A stretch of DNA of 64,000 bases from Mycolicibacterium goodii (lineage in GTDB: Bacteria > Actinomycetota > Actinomycetes > Mycobacteriales > Mycobacteriaceae), in assembly GCF_001187505.1 (NCBI RefSeq), contig NZ_CP012150.1:2170001-2234000 (forward strand), in the 5' to 3' direction. Positions 18,598-27,726 of the stretch are shown one piece after another. A model generated the notes under the pieces. It had not been told where the DNA came from. It saw only the letters and a program-made list of their open reading frames with translations, and made no database searches. How positions within the stretch are numbered: position 1 is the stretch's first letter; every line of letters starts with the position of its first letter. A program made the position numbers and the translations under genes.

Positions 18598-18657
18598 ACG
18601 ATGATCATCAGAGCCGCATTGGACGGCGGCGTTACGGTGTGTTAATTGCAGGCTAAA

Positions 18658-19146
18658 TCAGTGCCCGGAGCTCTTGAACCGCTCGATCGAGCGCTTCAGC
18701 TCGGCCTCGGCCTCGGCGCGGCCCACCCAGTCGGCGGTCTCGACGAACTTGCCCGGCTCGAGGTCCTTGTAGTGCACGAAGAAGTGCTTGATGGCGTCGA
18801 GCTCGAACTGCGAGATGTCGCCGACGTCCTGGATGTGGTCCCAGCGCGGATCGCCGGCAGGCACGCACAGCAATTTGTCGTCGCCGCCGGCCTCGTCGGT
18901 CATCTTGAACATCGCGACCGGGCGTGCCTCGACGATGCAGCCGGGGAACACCGACTCGGTCAGCAGCACCAGCGCGTCCAGCGGGTCGCCGTCCTCACCG
19001 AGGGTGTTCTCGAAGAACCCGTAGTCGGTGGGGTAACCCATCGGCGTGTACAGGTACCGGTCGAGTTTGACCCGGCCGGTCTCGTGATCCACCTCGTACT
19101 TGTTGCGTGAACCCTTCGGGATCTCGATGACGACGTCGAACTCCAC
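18658..19146 (-). CDS. ppa: Inorganic pyrophosphatase
   Basis: The 162-residue cytoplasmic enzyme hydrolyses pyrophosphate and is almost identical in layout to mycobacterial Ppa: [25 protein letters not shown], the catalytic [10 protein letters not shown] and [16 protein letters not shown]. The GTG at 19146 with GGAG 6-9 nt upstream gives the family length; a longer frame to 19266 adds unrelated residues. It is divergent from dacB, as in M. tuberculosis (ppa next to the carboxypeptidase gene). Confidence 0.97.
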   Translation of the reverse strand: MEFDVVIEIPKGSRNKYEVDHETGRVKLDRYLYTPMGYPTDYGFFENTLGEDGDPLDALVLLTESVFPGCIVEARPVAMFKMTDEAGGDDKLLCVPAGDPRWDHIQDVGDISQFELDAIKHFFVHYKDLEPGKFVETADWVGRAEAEAELKRSIERFKSSGH

Positions 19147-19289
19147 CGTCGCGGCTCCTTCGCATGTGCAATCAGTCTCGGGATCGTCTACAAGACGACG
19201 CGGGGACGACCCCGCCGGGCCAACCTTAGATGAGCGATAGGCTGACGCGCAGGGGTGGCTCACCAAGGTCGATCGAGAGCAGGGGAAGT

Positions 19290-20672
19290 ATGCGGCCCAC
19301 TCGGTGGAGACGGTCCACCCACGTGGCGGTAGGCGTTGCCGTTCTCGCGCTCGTCGTCGCCGTCGTCGCGGCCGCGGCCCTGCTCACCGGCAAGAAGTCC
19401 GACGCGGCCAAGGCCGTGCCGCCCGCCCCGCCGCCCGCGACCGCCGACCCCGGCGTCGTCCCGGTCGACCTCTCCGCGCCCTCGCCGACCCGCCGCGGAC
19501 TCGCCGCGGCCCTGGCCGCCGCCCTGGCCAACCCCGACCTGGGCCTGATCACCGGCCGCATCACCGACGCCGACACCGGCGACGAGGTGTGGGAACAGGG
19601 TTCGCGGGTGCCGATGCAGCCGGCGTCGGTCAACAAGGTGCTCACCACCGCGGCCGCCCTGCTCACCCTCGACCGCGACGCGCGGCTCACCACCACCGTG
19701 GTGGCCGCCGACGACCAACCGGGTCTGGTGGTGCTGCGCGGCGGCGGCGACACCACGCTGTCGGCCGCGCCGAAGGGCACCGACACCTGGTACAAGGGCG
19801 CGGCCCGCATCAGCGACCTCGCCGAGCAGGTTCGCCGCAGCGGCGTGAGCGTCACCCGCGTCCGCGTCGACACCAGTGCCTACAGCGGCCCGACCATGGC
19901 ACCCGGCTGGGATCCCGCCGACATCGACGGCGGCGACATCGCCCCGATGGAACCGGTGATGCTCGACGGCGGGCGCACGCAGCCCACCACCGTGGAGTCG
20001 CGGCGGTCCACGAGCCCCGCGCTGGATGCGGGCAAGGCGCTGGCCGCGGCGCTCGGCGTCGAACCGGAATCGGTGACGCTGATGCCGTCGGGCATGCGCG
20101 GCGGCACCAAGATCGCCGAGGTGCAGTCGGCGCCGCTGATCGAGCGGCTGCGGCAGATGATGAACGAATCCGACAACGTGATGGCCGAGTCGATCGCCCG
20201 CGAGGTCGCCGAGGCGCTGGACCGGCCGCAGAGCTTCGACGGTGCCGTCGGCGCGGTGCTGAGCCAGCTGAAAACGGCCGGGATCGACACGTCCGGCGCC
20301 AAGCTGGTCGACTCCAGCGGCCTGTCGGTCGACAACCGGCTGACCGCGCTTACCCTCGATGAGGTGGTCAACGCCGCCGCCGGACACACCCAGCCCGCTC
20401 TGCGGCCGCTGGTCGATCTGCTGCCGATCGCCGGTGGCAGCGGCACCCTGTCCAACCGCTATCTCGACACCGACGCCGGCCGCGATGCCGCGGGCTGGCT
20501 GCGCGCCAAGACCGGATCGCTGACCGGCACCAACGCGCTGGCAGGCATCGTCACCGACCGCAGCGGACGGGTGCTGACGTTCGCCCTGATCTCCAACAAC
20601 GCCGGGCCGACCGGACGCACCGCGATCGACGCGCTGGCCTCGGTGCTGCGCACCTGTGGATGCGGCGCATGA
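19290..20672 (+). CDS. dacB: D-alanyl-D-alanine carboxypeptidase (PBP4 type)
   Basis: The 460-residue exported protein has an N-terminal membrane anchor (residues 11-34) and a peptidase S13 domain with SxxK (Ser-Val-Asn-Lys in PASVNKVL), SxN (SDN in [10 protein letters not shown]) and KTG ([13 protein letters not shown]). It trims the terminal D-alanine from peptidoglycan stem peptides or acts as an endopeptidase. AGGGGA at 19281-19286 supports ATG 19290. The next gene overlaps its stop by ATGA, as in the M. tuberculosis Rv3627c-Rv3626c pair. Confidence 0.93.
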   Translation: MRPTRWRRSTHVAVGVAVLALVVAVVAAAALLTGKKSDAAKAVPPAPPPATADPGVVPVDLSAPSPTRRGLAAALAAALANPDLGLITGRITDADTGDEVWEQGSRVPMQPASVNKVLTTAAALLTLDRDARLTTTVVAADDQPGLVVLRGGGDTTLSAAPKGTDTWYKGAARISDLAEQVRRSGVSVTRVRVDTSAYSGPTMAPGWDPADIDGGDIAPMEPVMLDGGRTQPTTVESRRSTSPALDAGKALAAALGVEPESVTLMPSGMRGGTKIAEVQSAPLIERLRQMMNESDNVMAESIAREVAEALDRPQSFDGAVGAVLSQLKTAGIDTSGAKLVDSSGLSVDNRLTALTLDEVVNAAAGHTQPALRPLVDLLPIAGGSGTLSNRYLDTDAGRDAAGWLRAKTGSLTGTNALAGIVTDRSGRVLTFALISNNAGPTGRTAIDALASVLRTCGCGA

Positions 20673-21736
20673 GCCGCCCCACCATGACCGCGGGCCGCGC
20701 GGTGGACTGGGACTTCGCCGCCACCGTCGGCGCCAAACTCGCACGTCCAGAACCGCCCGCCACCGACTACACCCGCCGCCAGGCCATCGACCAGCTCTCC
20801 GACAGCGCACGTGCCGCCGAGCTGCCGGTGCGCGAGGTGACCGGCCTGATCGAGGGTGCCGAGGTGCCCGAGGCCCGTGTCGTCGACCGGCCCGCCTGGA
20901 TCCGCGCGGCCACCCGGTCGATGCGCGTGATGACCACCGGCGGCACCAGCGCCGACGACGGCGAGAACGGATACCAGCCGGGGTTCATCACCGGACGCGT
21001 CACCGGCGCGCAGACCGGTGCGGTGCTCGCGTTCATCTCGGCGGGCATCCTCGGCCAGTACGACCCGTTCGGCCCCGACGGCGGCGAACTGCTGCTGGTG
21101 TACCCGAACGTCATCTCGGTCGAACGCCAACTGCGCGTCGCTCCAGCCGATTTCCGGCTCTGGGTGTGCCTGCACGAGGTCACCCACCGGGTGCAGTTCC
21201 GGGCCAACCCGTGGCTGGCCGACCACATGTCGCAGGCGCTTGCGATCCTCACCCAGGACGCGGGCGACGACGTCGCCGCGATGGCGGGCCGGCTCGCACA
21301 GTATGTCCGCGATCAACGCAACGGCGCTGCGCCAGAAGCGAATTCGACGGGAATCCTGGGACTGATGCGGGCCGTGCAGGCCGAACCGCAACGCCGCGCG
21401 CTCGACCAGCTGCTGGTGCTCGGCACGCTGCTGGAGGGCCACGCCGATCACGTCATGGACGCCGTCGGGCCGGCCGTGGTCCCGACCGTCGGCACCATCC
21501 GGCGCCGCTTCGACGAACGCAGACAACGCAAACAGCCCCCGGTGCAGCGCATCGTGCGCGCGCTGCTCGGGTTCGACGCCAAGCTCAGCCAGTACACCCG
21601 CGGCAAGGCGTTCGTCGACCACGTGGTGTCCACGGTGGGGATGCGCAGGTTCAACACCGTGTGGATGAACGCCGAAACGCTCCCGCTGCCAACCGAAATC
21701 GACGAACCACAGCGATGGATCGATCGCGTGCTGTAG
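20669..21736 (+). CDS. Zinc-dependent metalloprotease-like protein (DUF2342)
   Basis: The 355-residue protein belongs to the actinobacterial DUF2342 / 'F420 biosynthesis associated' family. It has an HExxH zinc motif (LHEVTHRVQF, about residue 172) and a later conserved E in LLEGHADHVMDAVG that could supply the third ligand. The fold is zincin-like, but substrates are unknown. It sits between dacB and tilS and overlaps both, a conserved mycobacterial order. No link to F420 is visible here. Confidence 0.88.
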   Translation: MSRPTMTAGRAVDWDFAATVGAKLARPEPPATDYTRRQAIDQLSDSARAAELPVREVTGLIEGAEVPEARVVDRPAWIRAATRSMRVMTTGGTSADDGENGYQPGFITGRVTGAQTGAVLAFISAGILGQYDPFGPDGGELLLVYPNVISVERQLRVAPADFRLWVCLHEVTHRVQFRANPWLADHMSQALAILTQDAGDDVAAMAGRLAQYVRDQRNGAAPEANSTGILGLMRAVQAEPQRRALDQLLVLGTLLEGHADHVMDAVGPAVVPTVGTIRRRFDERRQRKQPPVQRIVRALLGFDAKLSQYTRGKAFVDHVVSTVGMRRFNTVWMNAETLPLPTEIDEPQRWIDRVL

Positions 21737-22674
21737 ACACGCTGCGGCGGGCGATGGCCGAGTGCGCAGCGCAGGTCGAGGGCGAGAACTGGTGCGTGGC
21801 GCTCTCCGGTGGGCCGGACTCGTTGGCGCTCACCGCGATCGCCGCGACCGAGCGTCCCACCACGGCACTCATCGTCGACCACGGGTTGCAGGCCGCGTCA
21901 CGCGCCGTGGCCGAGACCGCGCGGCAGCAGGCCCTGTCGGTGGGATGCGTCGCCGCCCGGATCATCCCGGTGGTCGTCGGCCGTTCCGGCGGACCGGAGG
22001 CCGCCGCGCGGGAGGCGCGCTACACCGCGCTGCGCGCCGCGCGGGACGGGGCCCCCGTGCTGCTGGGGCACACGCTCGACGATCAGGCCGAGACCGTGCT
22101 GCTGGGGCTGGGACGAGGATCGGGGCCGCGGTCCATCGCGGGCATGCGCCCGCACGATCCGCCGTGGCACCGCCCCCTGCTGGGCATCCGCCGCGCCGTC
22201 ACGCACGCCGCGTGCGAGGAGCTCGGGCTCAAACCGTGGCACGACCCGCACAACTTCGAACGTCGGTTCACCAGAACCCGGCTGCGCCTGGACGTGCTGC
22301 CGCTGCTCGAAGAGGTGCTCGGCGGGGGCGTGGCCGAGGCGCTGGCACGCACCGCGACCGCGCTGCGCGAGGACACCGACACACTCGATCAGATCGCGGC
22401 GCAGGCACTGGAATCCGCACAGACATCGACCCCGGGCCTCGGCGTCGACAAACTCGCGTCGCTCCCGGATGCCGTGCGGCGCCGAGTGATCCGGGCCTGG
22501 CTGCTGGCCAACGGCGGAACCGACCTGACCGATGTCCAGATCCGCGGCGTGGACCGGTTGGTCACCGCATGGCGCGGGCAGGGCGGCGTCGCGGTCGGCT
22601 CGAACCTGGCACGGCAGCGGTTGTTCGTGGGCCGCCGCGACGGCGAGTTGGTGCTCTACACCGAACCGGTGTGA
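21715..22674 (+). CDS. tilS: tRNA(Ile)-lysidine synthase
   Basis: The 319-residue protein has the N-type ATP pyrophosphatase motif SGGPDS (residues 31-36), followed by VDHGLQ, GHTLDDQAET and the family's C-terminal region, and matches short actinobacterial TilS. It ligates lysine to C34 of the CAU anticodon of tRNA-Ile, changing its identity from methionine to isoleucine. The ATG at 21715 overlaps the upstream gene by 22 nt. Its usual mycobacterial neighbour hpt is displaced to 31867 by the catabolic island. Confidence 0.95.
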   Translation: MDRSRAVDTLRRAMAECAAQVEGENWCVALSGGPDSLALTAIAATERPTTALIVDHGLQAASRAVAETARQQALSVGCVAARIIPVVVGRSGGPEAAAREARYTALRAARDGAPVLLGHTLDDQAETVLLGLGRGSGPRSIAGMRPHDPPWHRPLLGIRRAVTHAACEELGLKPWHDPHNFERRFTRTRLRLDVLPLLEEVLGGGVAEALARTATALREDTDTLDQIAAQALESAQTSTPGLGVDKLASLPDAVRRRVIRAWLLANGGTDLTDVQIRGVDRLVTAWRGQGGVAVGSNLARQRLFVGRRDGELVLYTEPV

Positions 22675-23447
22675 GGTTCGAGTTCGAAACCGGCCTTCTC
22701 GGCTTCTTCCACCAGGATCGGGGCGGCCGTGGTGGCCGCGTGGATACCGAGGACGCTGGCGATCTCCATCACCTCGAGGATCTCGCCCGCCGTGGCGCCG
22801 TAGCCGATCGCGTTCTCGATGTGCAGCTTCAGGCCGGGGACATACAGGTGGGTCGCGGCGGTGTCGAACGCGATGTAGACGAGTTCCTTGACCTTCGGTG
22901 CGAGCGTTCCGGTCTTCCACGGCACGCTGGAGAAATTGGTGTACGCCTCGAACAGGTCGGGGTCGAGTTCGAGCATGTCGTCCCAGAACGTGTGCCAGTA
23001 CCCGCGGTTCTCGGTGAACTCCGCCTTGATCCGCTCCTGGTTCGCGTCGAGCGGCGCCGGACCGGTCCGCAGACCCTTCTCGACGAGCACCTGAACCAAC
23101 AAGGGCACACCGATGTTCATCGCGTGGATGCCGAGCGTCGACGTGAGCTCGAGCACCTCCATGATCTCGTTCGGCGTCGCGCCCGCGTCGAACGCGGCCT
23201 TGATGTGCTGACGCACACCGGGGGAGTACATGTGCGTGGCCGCGGCGTCGACCGCGATGAACATGAATTCCTTGGTCTTGTCGTCGAGGTGGTTGTGCCC
23301 GTCGCGCCACGGCACCGACGAGAACGCCGTGTAGGCCTCCAGGAATTCGGGATCAAGCCGCAGGATGGCCTCCCACGGCTCGCCCCAGGTACCACGGATG
23401 CGGACGAAGTCTTCTTTGAGCTGCTGTTGGCGCGTGGTCAGGGTCAT
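22656..23447 (-). CDS. Tandem carboxymuconolactone-decarboxylase-family protein
   Basis: The 263-residue protein consists of two similar CMD/AhpD-like halves (about 40-130 and 165-255), each with a FxxVPW segment, a helix ending in GxxxHI and a GATxxEIxEVxE motif. Neither half has the CxxC pair of alkylhydroperoxidase AhpD, so peroxidase activity is unlikely. The N-terminal RIRGTWGEPWEAILRLDPEFLEAY is repeated later as NRGYWHTFWDDMLELDPDLFEAY. It is the last gene of the island operon, 31 nt after the preceding gene, and overlaps tilS by 19 nt. Role: unknown lactone decarboxylase or related lyase. Confidence 0.85.
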   Translation of the reverse strand: MTLTTRQQQLKEDFVRIRGTWGEPWEAILRLDPEFLEAYTAFSSVPWRDGHNHLDDKTKEFMFIAVDAAATHMYSPGVRQHIKAAFDAGATPNEIMEVLELTSTLGIHAMNIGVPLLVQVLVEKGLRTGPAPLDANQERIKAEFTENRGYWHTFWDDMLELDPDLFEAYTNFSSVPWKTGTLAPKVKELVYIAFDTAATHLYVPGLKLHIENAIGYGATAGEILEVMEIASVLGIHAATTAAPILVEEAEKAGFELEPHTGSV

Positions 23448-23478
23448 GCCGTCTCTCTTCTTCTCGTCGGGACGTGAT

Positions 23479-24369
23479 TCAGTTGGTTGTCGAGGCGATC
23501 CACCGCGCGACCTCGGTGTGGTCGGCGTCCGGGTCCAGATCCTCGGCCGCGCGGGCCCACAGCTCGACCGCCTCATCGCCCAGGGTGGGTTCGACGCCCA
23601 CCGCACGAGCCAGCGCGGTGGCGATCTTCATGTCTTTCAACATCAGTCGCAGGCCGAACCCGGAGTCGAACCCGCCGGGCAGGATGAAGTTGGGCCACTT
23701 GTTCTCGGTCGAACCGCTCCGGCCGCTCGACCCGTTGAACACCGACAGCATCACCTCGGGGTCGAGACCGAACTTCTGCCCGGCGATCATCGCCTCACTG
23801 GTGACCCACAGATGCGTCGCCGACATCAGGTTGTTGAGCGCCTTGACCGCGTGGCCCGCACCGACGCCACCGGCCCGCACCGGCCTGCCGAGCAACTCGA
23901 GCACCCCTGTGACGCGGTCGACGATGTCGGCGTCGCCGCCGACCATGATCGTCAGCGTCCCCGCTTCGGCGCCGCGCACGCCGCCGGAGACCGGCGCGTC
24001 GACGAGATGAATTCGGCGTTGTGCCAATTCGTCGGCGAGTTCGCGGGTACGCACCGGTTCGGAGGAGCTCATGTCGATCACGATGGTGCCGGGCGCCAGC
24101 GCGGCGGTCACGGCGTCGTCGCCCAACACCGACGTGACGACCTTCGAATCCGGCAGCATCAGGATCACGACATCGGCGGCCGCGGCCGCACCGGCCGAAT
24201 GCACCGCGGTGCCACCGGCTTCGGTCAGGTGAGCGCGCGCCTGCTGCGCGAGGTCGAAGCCAAGCACCCGGTGCCCGCCCTTGATCAACAGCCGCGCCAT
24301 GGGGCTGCCCATCCGGCCGAGCCCGATGAACCCGATGGTCAGCGCTTCCTGAGGGCCGGTGTCAGACAT
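23479..24369 (-). CDS. Beta-hydroxyacid dehydrogenase (3-hydroxyisobutyrate dehydrogenase family), first copy
   Basis: The 296-residue enzyme has the N-terminal GFIGLGRMGSPMA dinucleotide motif, the substrate loop DAPVSGGVRGAEAGTL, the catalytic lysine in GHAVKALNNLM, and the usual C-terminal helical domain. The family includes 3-hydroxyisobutyrate and tartronate semialdehyde reductases. It overlaps the PcaC-like gene by 8 nt in the island operon. A second, related dehydrogenase (25155-26060) is encoded in the same operon, so two successive or alternative oxidations are likely. Confidence 0.9.
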   Translation of the reverse strand: MSDTGPQEALTIGFIGLGRMGSPMARLLIKGGHRVLGFDLAQQARAHLTEAGGTAVHSAGAAAAADVVILMLPDSKVVTSVLGDDAVTAALAPGTIVIDMSSSEPVRTRELADELAQRRIHLVDAPVSGGVRGAEAGTLTIMVGGDADIVDRVTGVLELLGRPVRAGGVGAGHAVKALNNLMSATHLWVTSEAMIAGQKFGLDPEVMLSVFNGSSGRSGSTENKWPNFILPGGFDSGFGLRLMLKDMKIATALARAVGVEPTLGDEAVELWARAAEDLDPDADHTEVARWIASTTN

Positions 24370-24760
24370 CGATTTCCATCTCCTTGAGTACGCGTTCGGC
24401 GACCCGGAAGGATTCGAGTGCGGCGGGCACACCGACGTAGATGGCCGACTGGATGAGCACCTCCTGGATCTGCGCGGGCGTCACACCGTTGTTGATCGCC
24501 CCGCGCACGTGCACACCCAGTTCGTGCATGCGGTTGAGCGCGGTCAGCGTCGCGAGGTTGAGCAGCGAGCGGGTCTTGCGGTCGATGCCGTCGCGTGACC
24601 ACACCTCACCCCAGCAGTACTCGGTCACCAGTTCCTGTATCGGCCTGGAGAATTCGGTCACCGCATCGAGTGAGCGTTGCACGTGCGCGTCGCCGAGCAC
24701 CTCCTTGCGGTTCTTGATGCCGCGCTCGTAACTCTCGGCGTGCGTGCCCTCGCTGGTCAT
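24362..24760 (-). CDS. 4-carboxymuconolactone decarboxylase-like (PcaC family)
   Basis: The 132-residue protein closely follows PcaC: YERGIKNRKEVLGDAHVQRSL, YCWGEVWSRDGIDRKTRSL and HVRGAINNGVTPAQIQEVL, with no CxxC pair. PcaC decarboxylates 4-carboxymuconolactone to an enol-lactone in the protocatechuate pathway, but no other pca genes are present. It overlaps the cupin gene by ATGA, so the actual substrate is probably a different lactone acid. Confidence 0.85.
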   Translation of the reverse strand: MTSEGTHAESYERGIKNRKEVLGDAHVQRSLDAVTEFSRPIQELVTEYCWGEVWSRDGIDRKTRSLLNLATLTALNRMHELGVHVRGAINNGVTPAQIQEVLIQSAIYVGVPAALESFRVAERVLKEMEIDV

Positions 24761-25158
24761 GCGGTCACCTCGCTTGTCGGTGCGGTGTATTCGTCGTCGG
24801 TCACCGCGATCTGCCATGACGTGGTGCCCAGTGAGATCGCGGTGTGCACCATGAAGCTGTCGGGAGCCGCGCCGTGCCAATGGCGTTCGCCGGGAGGCGC
24901 CCACACGGTGTCGCCCGCCCGCAGCACATGGACCGGCCCACCGTCGGCCTGGATGAGCCCGCGCCCGGCCAGCACCTGCAGGATCTGGCCGTGCTCGTGG
25001 AAGTGCCAGTGGGTACGGGCCCCCGGCGTGAAGTTCACGGTGTTGATCGTGACACCGTCGGTCGCGGGCATGGTCAGGTACGGGTATGCGGCGCCGGTGA
25101 ACTGCGAACCGGGTTTGCCTGCCACGCCTGCCTGCGAACGCGCGGGGGTGATGATCAC
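24757..25158 (-). CDS. Cupin-domain protein
   Basis: The 133-residue single cupin has a metal-binding motif H-x-H-x5-Q type (THWHFHEHGQI) and a second motif with PGERHWHG. Such small cupins often occur with, or fused to, CMD-family proteins in degradative clusters and may be isomerases or sugar/keto-acid binding proteins. The GTG at 25158 follows GGAGG by 4 nt and overlaps the upstream stop. Confidence 0.82.
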   Translation of the reverse strand: MIITPARSQAGVAGKPGSQFTGAAYPYLTMPATDGVTINTVNFTPGARTHWHFHEHGQILQVLAGRGLIQADGGPVHVLRAGDTVWAPPGERHWHGAAPDSFMVHTAISLGTTSWQIAVTDDEYTAPTSEVTA

Positions 25159-26060
25159 AAAGCCTCCTTCGGGTTGTACAGGCGGACTCCGCCCGACACG
25201 TCGCCGATCGCGTCGACGACGGTGTTGCTGATCTGGTCGGCGTAACCGAGTTGGCGCGCGAGGCCGAAGGCCGCGACGGGCCCAGGGGCGTTGAGACTCG
25301 CGACCCCCAGCTGGGCCACCAGGTCGAGATAGGTCGCCACGTCCTTGAGCATCAGGGTGTTGGTCAGCCCGCCTTTGAGGTAGTCGCCCTGGATGATCTT
25401 CGGGAAGCGGTTCAGGCTCGCGAAGCTCACGCCGGAGCTGGCGTTTATGACGTCGAGAACGGTCTTGAGATCCAGGTCCGCCTTCTTGGCCGCGACCATG
25501 ACCTCGGCGGTGGCCGACAGCGTCACCGCGTTGAGGAAGTTGTTGAGCAGTTTCACCGTGTGGCCCGCGCCGCTGTCGCCGCACAGGAAGATCTTGTCGG
25601 CGAACAACTCCAGCACGGGTCGCGCGGTCTCGAGGGCGGACGTGTCGCCGCCGACCATGAGGGTCAGCGTGCCCTTCTCGGCCGCCGCGGCCCCGCCGGA
25701 GATGCCCGCGTCGAGGAGGGTCGCGCCGCGCGCGGCGACGTCGGCGGCGATCCGGCGGGTCGACGCCGGTGCCGACGTCGACAGGTCGACGATGATCTGA
25801 CCGTGCCGAATCGCTTCGAGGAAGCCGGGATCCGAGTACACGACGGCCTCGACGACGGCGCTGTCGGGCAGTGAAAGCAGCACCAGGTCGCTTTTCGCGA
25901 CGACGTCGGCTGCCGTGGGCGCCGGGGTGGCGCCGACCTCCTCGGCCGCGCCCTGCCTGGTGTCGAACCCGAGCACCTGCCTGCCCGCGCGGACGATGCA
26001 CGCGGTCATGCGACCGCCCATGTTGCCCAGACCGATGAAACCGATGTTGGGTGTGCTCAC
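25155..26060 (-). CDS. Beta-hydroxyacid dehydrogenase, second copy
   Basis: The 301-residue enzyme has GFIGLGNMGGRM at the start, the loop DAGISGGAAAAEKGTL and the catalytic-lysine segment GHTVKLLNNFLN. It is about as distant from the first copy as separate subfamilies are. The GTG at 26060 follows GGAG by 9 nt and overlaps the SDR stop by 4 nt. Substrate unknown; the family acts on 3-hydroxy acids with NAD(P). Confidence 0.9.
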   Translation of the reverse strand: MSTPNIGFIGLGNMGGRMTACIVRAGRQVLGFDTRQGAAEEVGATPAPTAADVVAKSDLVLLSLPDSAVVEAVVYSDPGFLEAIRHGQIIVDLSTSAPASTRRIAADVAARGATLLDAGISGGAAAAEKGTLTLMVGGDTSALETARPVLELFADKIFLCGDSGAGHTVKLLNNFLNAVTLSATAEVMVAAKKADLDLKTVLDVINASSGVSFASLNRFPKIIQGDYLKGGLTNTLMLKDVATYLDLVAQLGVASLNAPGPVAAFGLARQLGYADQISNTVVDAIGDVSGGVRLYNPKEAL

Positions 26061-26914
26061 AAGCGCCACTCCTTTCCGTAGAGCGCGTCGTCGACGGCCC
26101 GCGTGTCCCAGGCTCCCGCGCCACCGGAGGGCCGCACGGTGTTGATGATCGAGGCGCCGCCGTCGACGGCGAGGATCTCGCCGGTCATGTACGCGGCGTC
26201 GTCGCTCAGCACGAACGAGACCACGCCCGCGATCTCGTCTGCGGTGCCCGCCCGGCGCAGCGGTGTCGTCGACGCGCGCTTGACCATGTCGTTCTTGCCG
26301 CCAGAGGCCGAGGCAGCCGCGGCGAACAGTTCGGTCGGCACGATTCCGGGGGCCACCCCGTTGACGCGGATGCCGAGCGGCCCGCCGTAGACCGCCGCGG
26401 CGTGCACGAGCCCGACGACGGCGTGCTTGGAGGTCTGGTACGGCAGCAGGTCGGCCGAACCGGTATGTCCGGCAATGGATGCCGTGACCGCAATCGATCC
26501 GCGGGTGTCCTGTGCGCGGTAGAGCCGGAAGGCGGCCCGCAGGCCGAGGAACTGTCCCCGCACGTTGACCGCCATCACACGTTCGAAATCGTCGACCGTC
26601 AGATCGGGTAGCGCGGCGAAGCTGCCGAAGATGCCTGCGTTGAGGTGGTGCAGGTCGATGCGCCCGAACTTCCCGACCCCGGCGGCGACGTAGGCTTCGA
26701 CGTCTGCTTCCTGCGAGATGTCGGCCCGCACGCCGATGGACTCGGTGGGCAGGGCCGCGGCCAGTTCCTCGACCGCGTCGCCGTTGATGTCGACCGCGAC
26801 GACGTGGGCGCCGTCGGCGGCGAGGCGCTGTGCCGATGCGCGGCCGAGCCCGGACGCCGCCCCGGTGATCACGGCGACGCGGCCCGCGAACCGGCCCGGC
26901 GTGGGCCCGGTCAT
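26057..26914 (-). CDS. Short-chain dehydrogenase/reductase
   Basis: The 285-residue classical SDR has cofactor motif TGAASGLG, a Ser in TASIAGHTG and YxxxK as YQTSK; the NNAG motif appears as LNAG. The C-terminal tail with GGASIINTVRPSGGAG is longer than in the second island SDR. Asp in VAVDING suggests NAD preference. It overlaps both neighbours by 4 nt, so it belongs to the island operon and probably oxidises an alcohol intermediate. Confidence 0.92.
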   Translation of the reverse strand: MTGPTPGRFAGRVAVITGAASGLGRASAQRLAADGAHVVAVDINGDAVEELAAALPTESIGVRADISQEADVEAYVAAGVGKFGRIDLHHLNAGIFGSFAALPDLTVDDFERVMAVNVRGQFLGLRAAFRLYRAQDTRGSIAVTASIAGHTGSADLLPYQTSKHAVVGLVHAAAVYGGPLGIRVNGVAPGIVPTELFAAAASASGGKNDMVKRASTTPLRRAGTADEIAGVVSFVLSDDAAYMTGEILAVDGGASIINTVRPSGGAGAWDTRAVDDALYGKEWRL

Positions 26915-27726
26915 GACAGCGAGCCGATCGTCGCGGCCAGACCGGCGAGTTCTCCCTCGGTGACGGCGGTGAAACGGGACAGGGTGCTCGGGTCATGGCC
27001 GGGGACGACGTGGGCGACGCGACCGGCGGACACCAGATCGGTGATGGTGTCGAAACCCGTGTACATCGCCGGTAGGTCGGCAACGAACGCGAACGGCATG
27101 TCCGCGTCGAGTTCTTCGTAGAAGTGCACCGCGTCGGAGGTCAGCAGCACCGTCCCCTCGTCGGTCGGCACCAGCAGGATGGCCTGACCGGGCGTGTGCC
27201 CGCCGACCTCCAGCAGCGTGATGCCAGGGGCGAGCTCGAGCGAGGCGGACCAGGTGTGCACGCGGCCTTGGGTGTGCGCGGTGGCGAGCACGGCGATCTC
27301 GTCGTCCTCGACCGACCAGTGGAACTGTTTGCGCGTCGCGAGCGGTCCGGTCCAGAAATCGTATTCGCGTTGTGCGATCACGTATCTGGACTTGGGGAAC
27401 AGGTCCAGGTTGCCGATGTGGTCGTAGTGGGCGTGCGTGACGACCACGTCCGGCGCGGTGTCGGGATCCACTCCCAGTGCGGCGTATGCGCGGGCCGGAT
27501 CGATGACGAACGTGCGGTTGCGGGACTCGCCACCGTGTTTGGAGAACCCGGTGTCGACGACGATCGTGCGTTCGGCGTTCTGCACCACCCAGAAGAAGTA
27601 GTCCATCCGGATGGGATCGTCGGGCTGACCGTAGATGTGGTGGTTGAGGTACACGTCCGACTTGTGGGTCGAACGCTCGCCGAACTTGACGATCGTCACC
27701 CGGTAGTTCGTGTTGTCGGGGCTCAA
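26911..27726 (-). CDS. Metallo-beta-lactamase-fold hydrolase (lactonase-like), first copy
   Basis: The 271-residue protein has the di-zinc motif HAHYDHIGN, later His in GGHTPGQA, Asp in TSDAVHF and the final His in VPGHDP, the pattern of N-acyl-homoserine and related lactonases. The N-terminus SDVYLNHHIYG with MDYFFWVV is shared with the second copy at 30092-30904. The TTG at 27726 overlaps the transporter stop by 4 nt and has a purine-rich stretch upstream. It likely opens a lactone ring in the island pathway. Confidence 0.88.
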   Translation of the reverse strand: MSPDNTNYRVTIVKFGERSTHKSDVYLNHHIYGQPDDPIRMDYFFWVVQNAERTIVVDTGFSKHGGESRNRTFVIDPARAYAALGVDPDTAPDVVVTHAHYDHIGNLDLFPKSRYVIAQREYDFWTGPLATRKQFHWSVEDDEIAVLATAHTQGRVHTWSASLELAPGITLLEVGGHTPGQAILLVPTDEGTVLLTSDAVHFYEELDADMPFAFVADLPAMYTGFDTITDLVSAGRVAHVVPGHDPSTLSRFTAVTEGELAGLAATIGSLS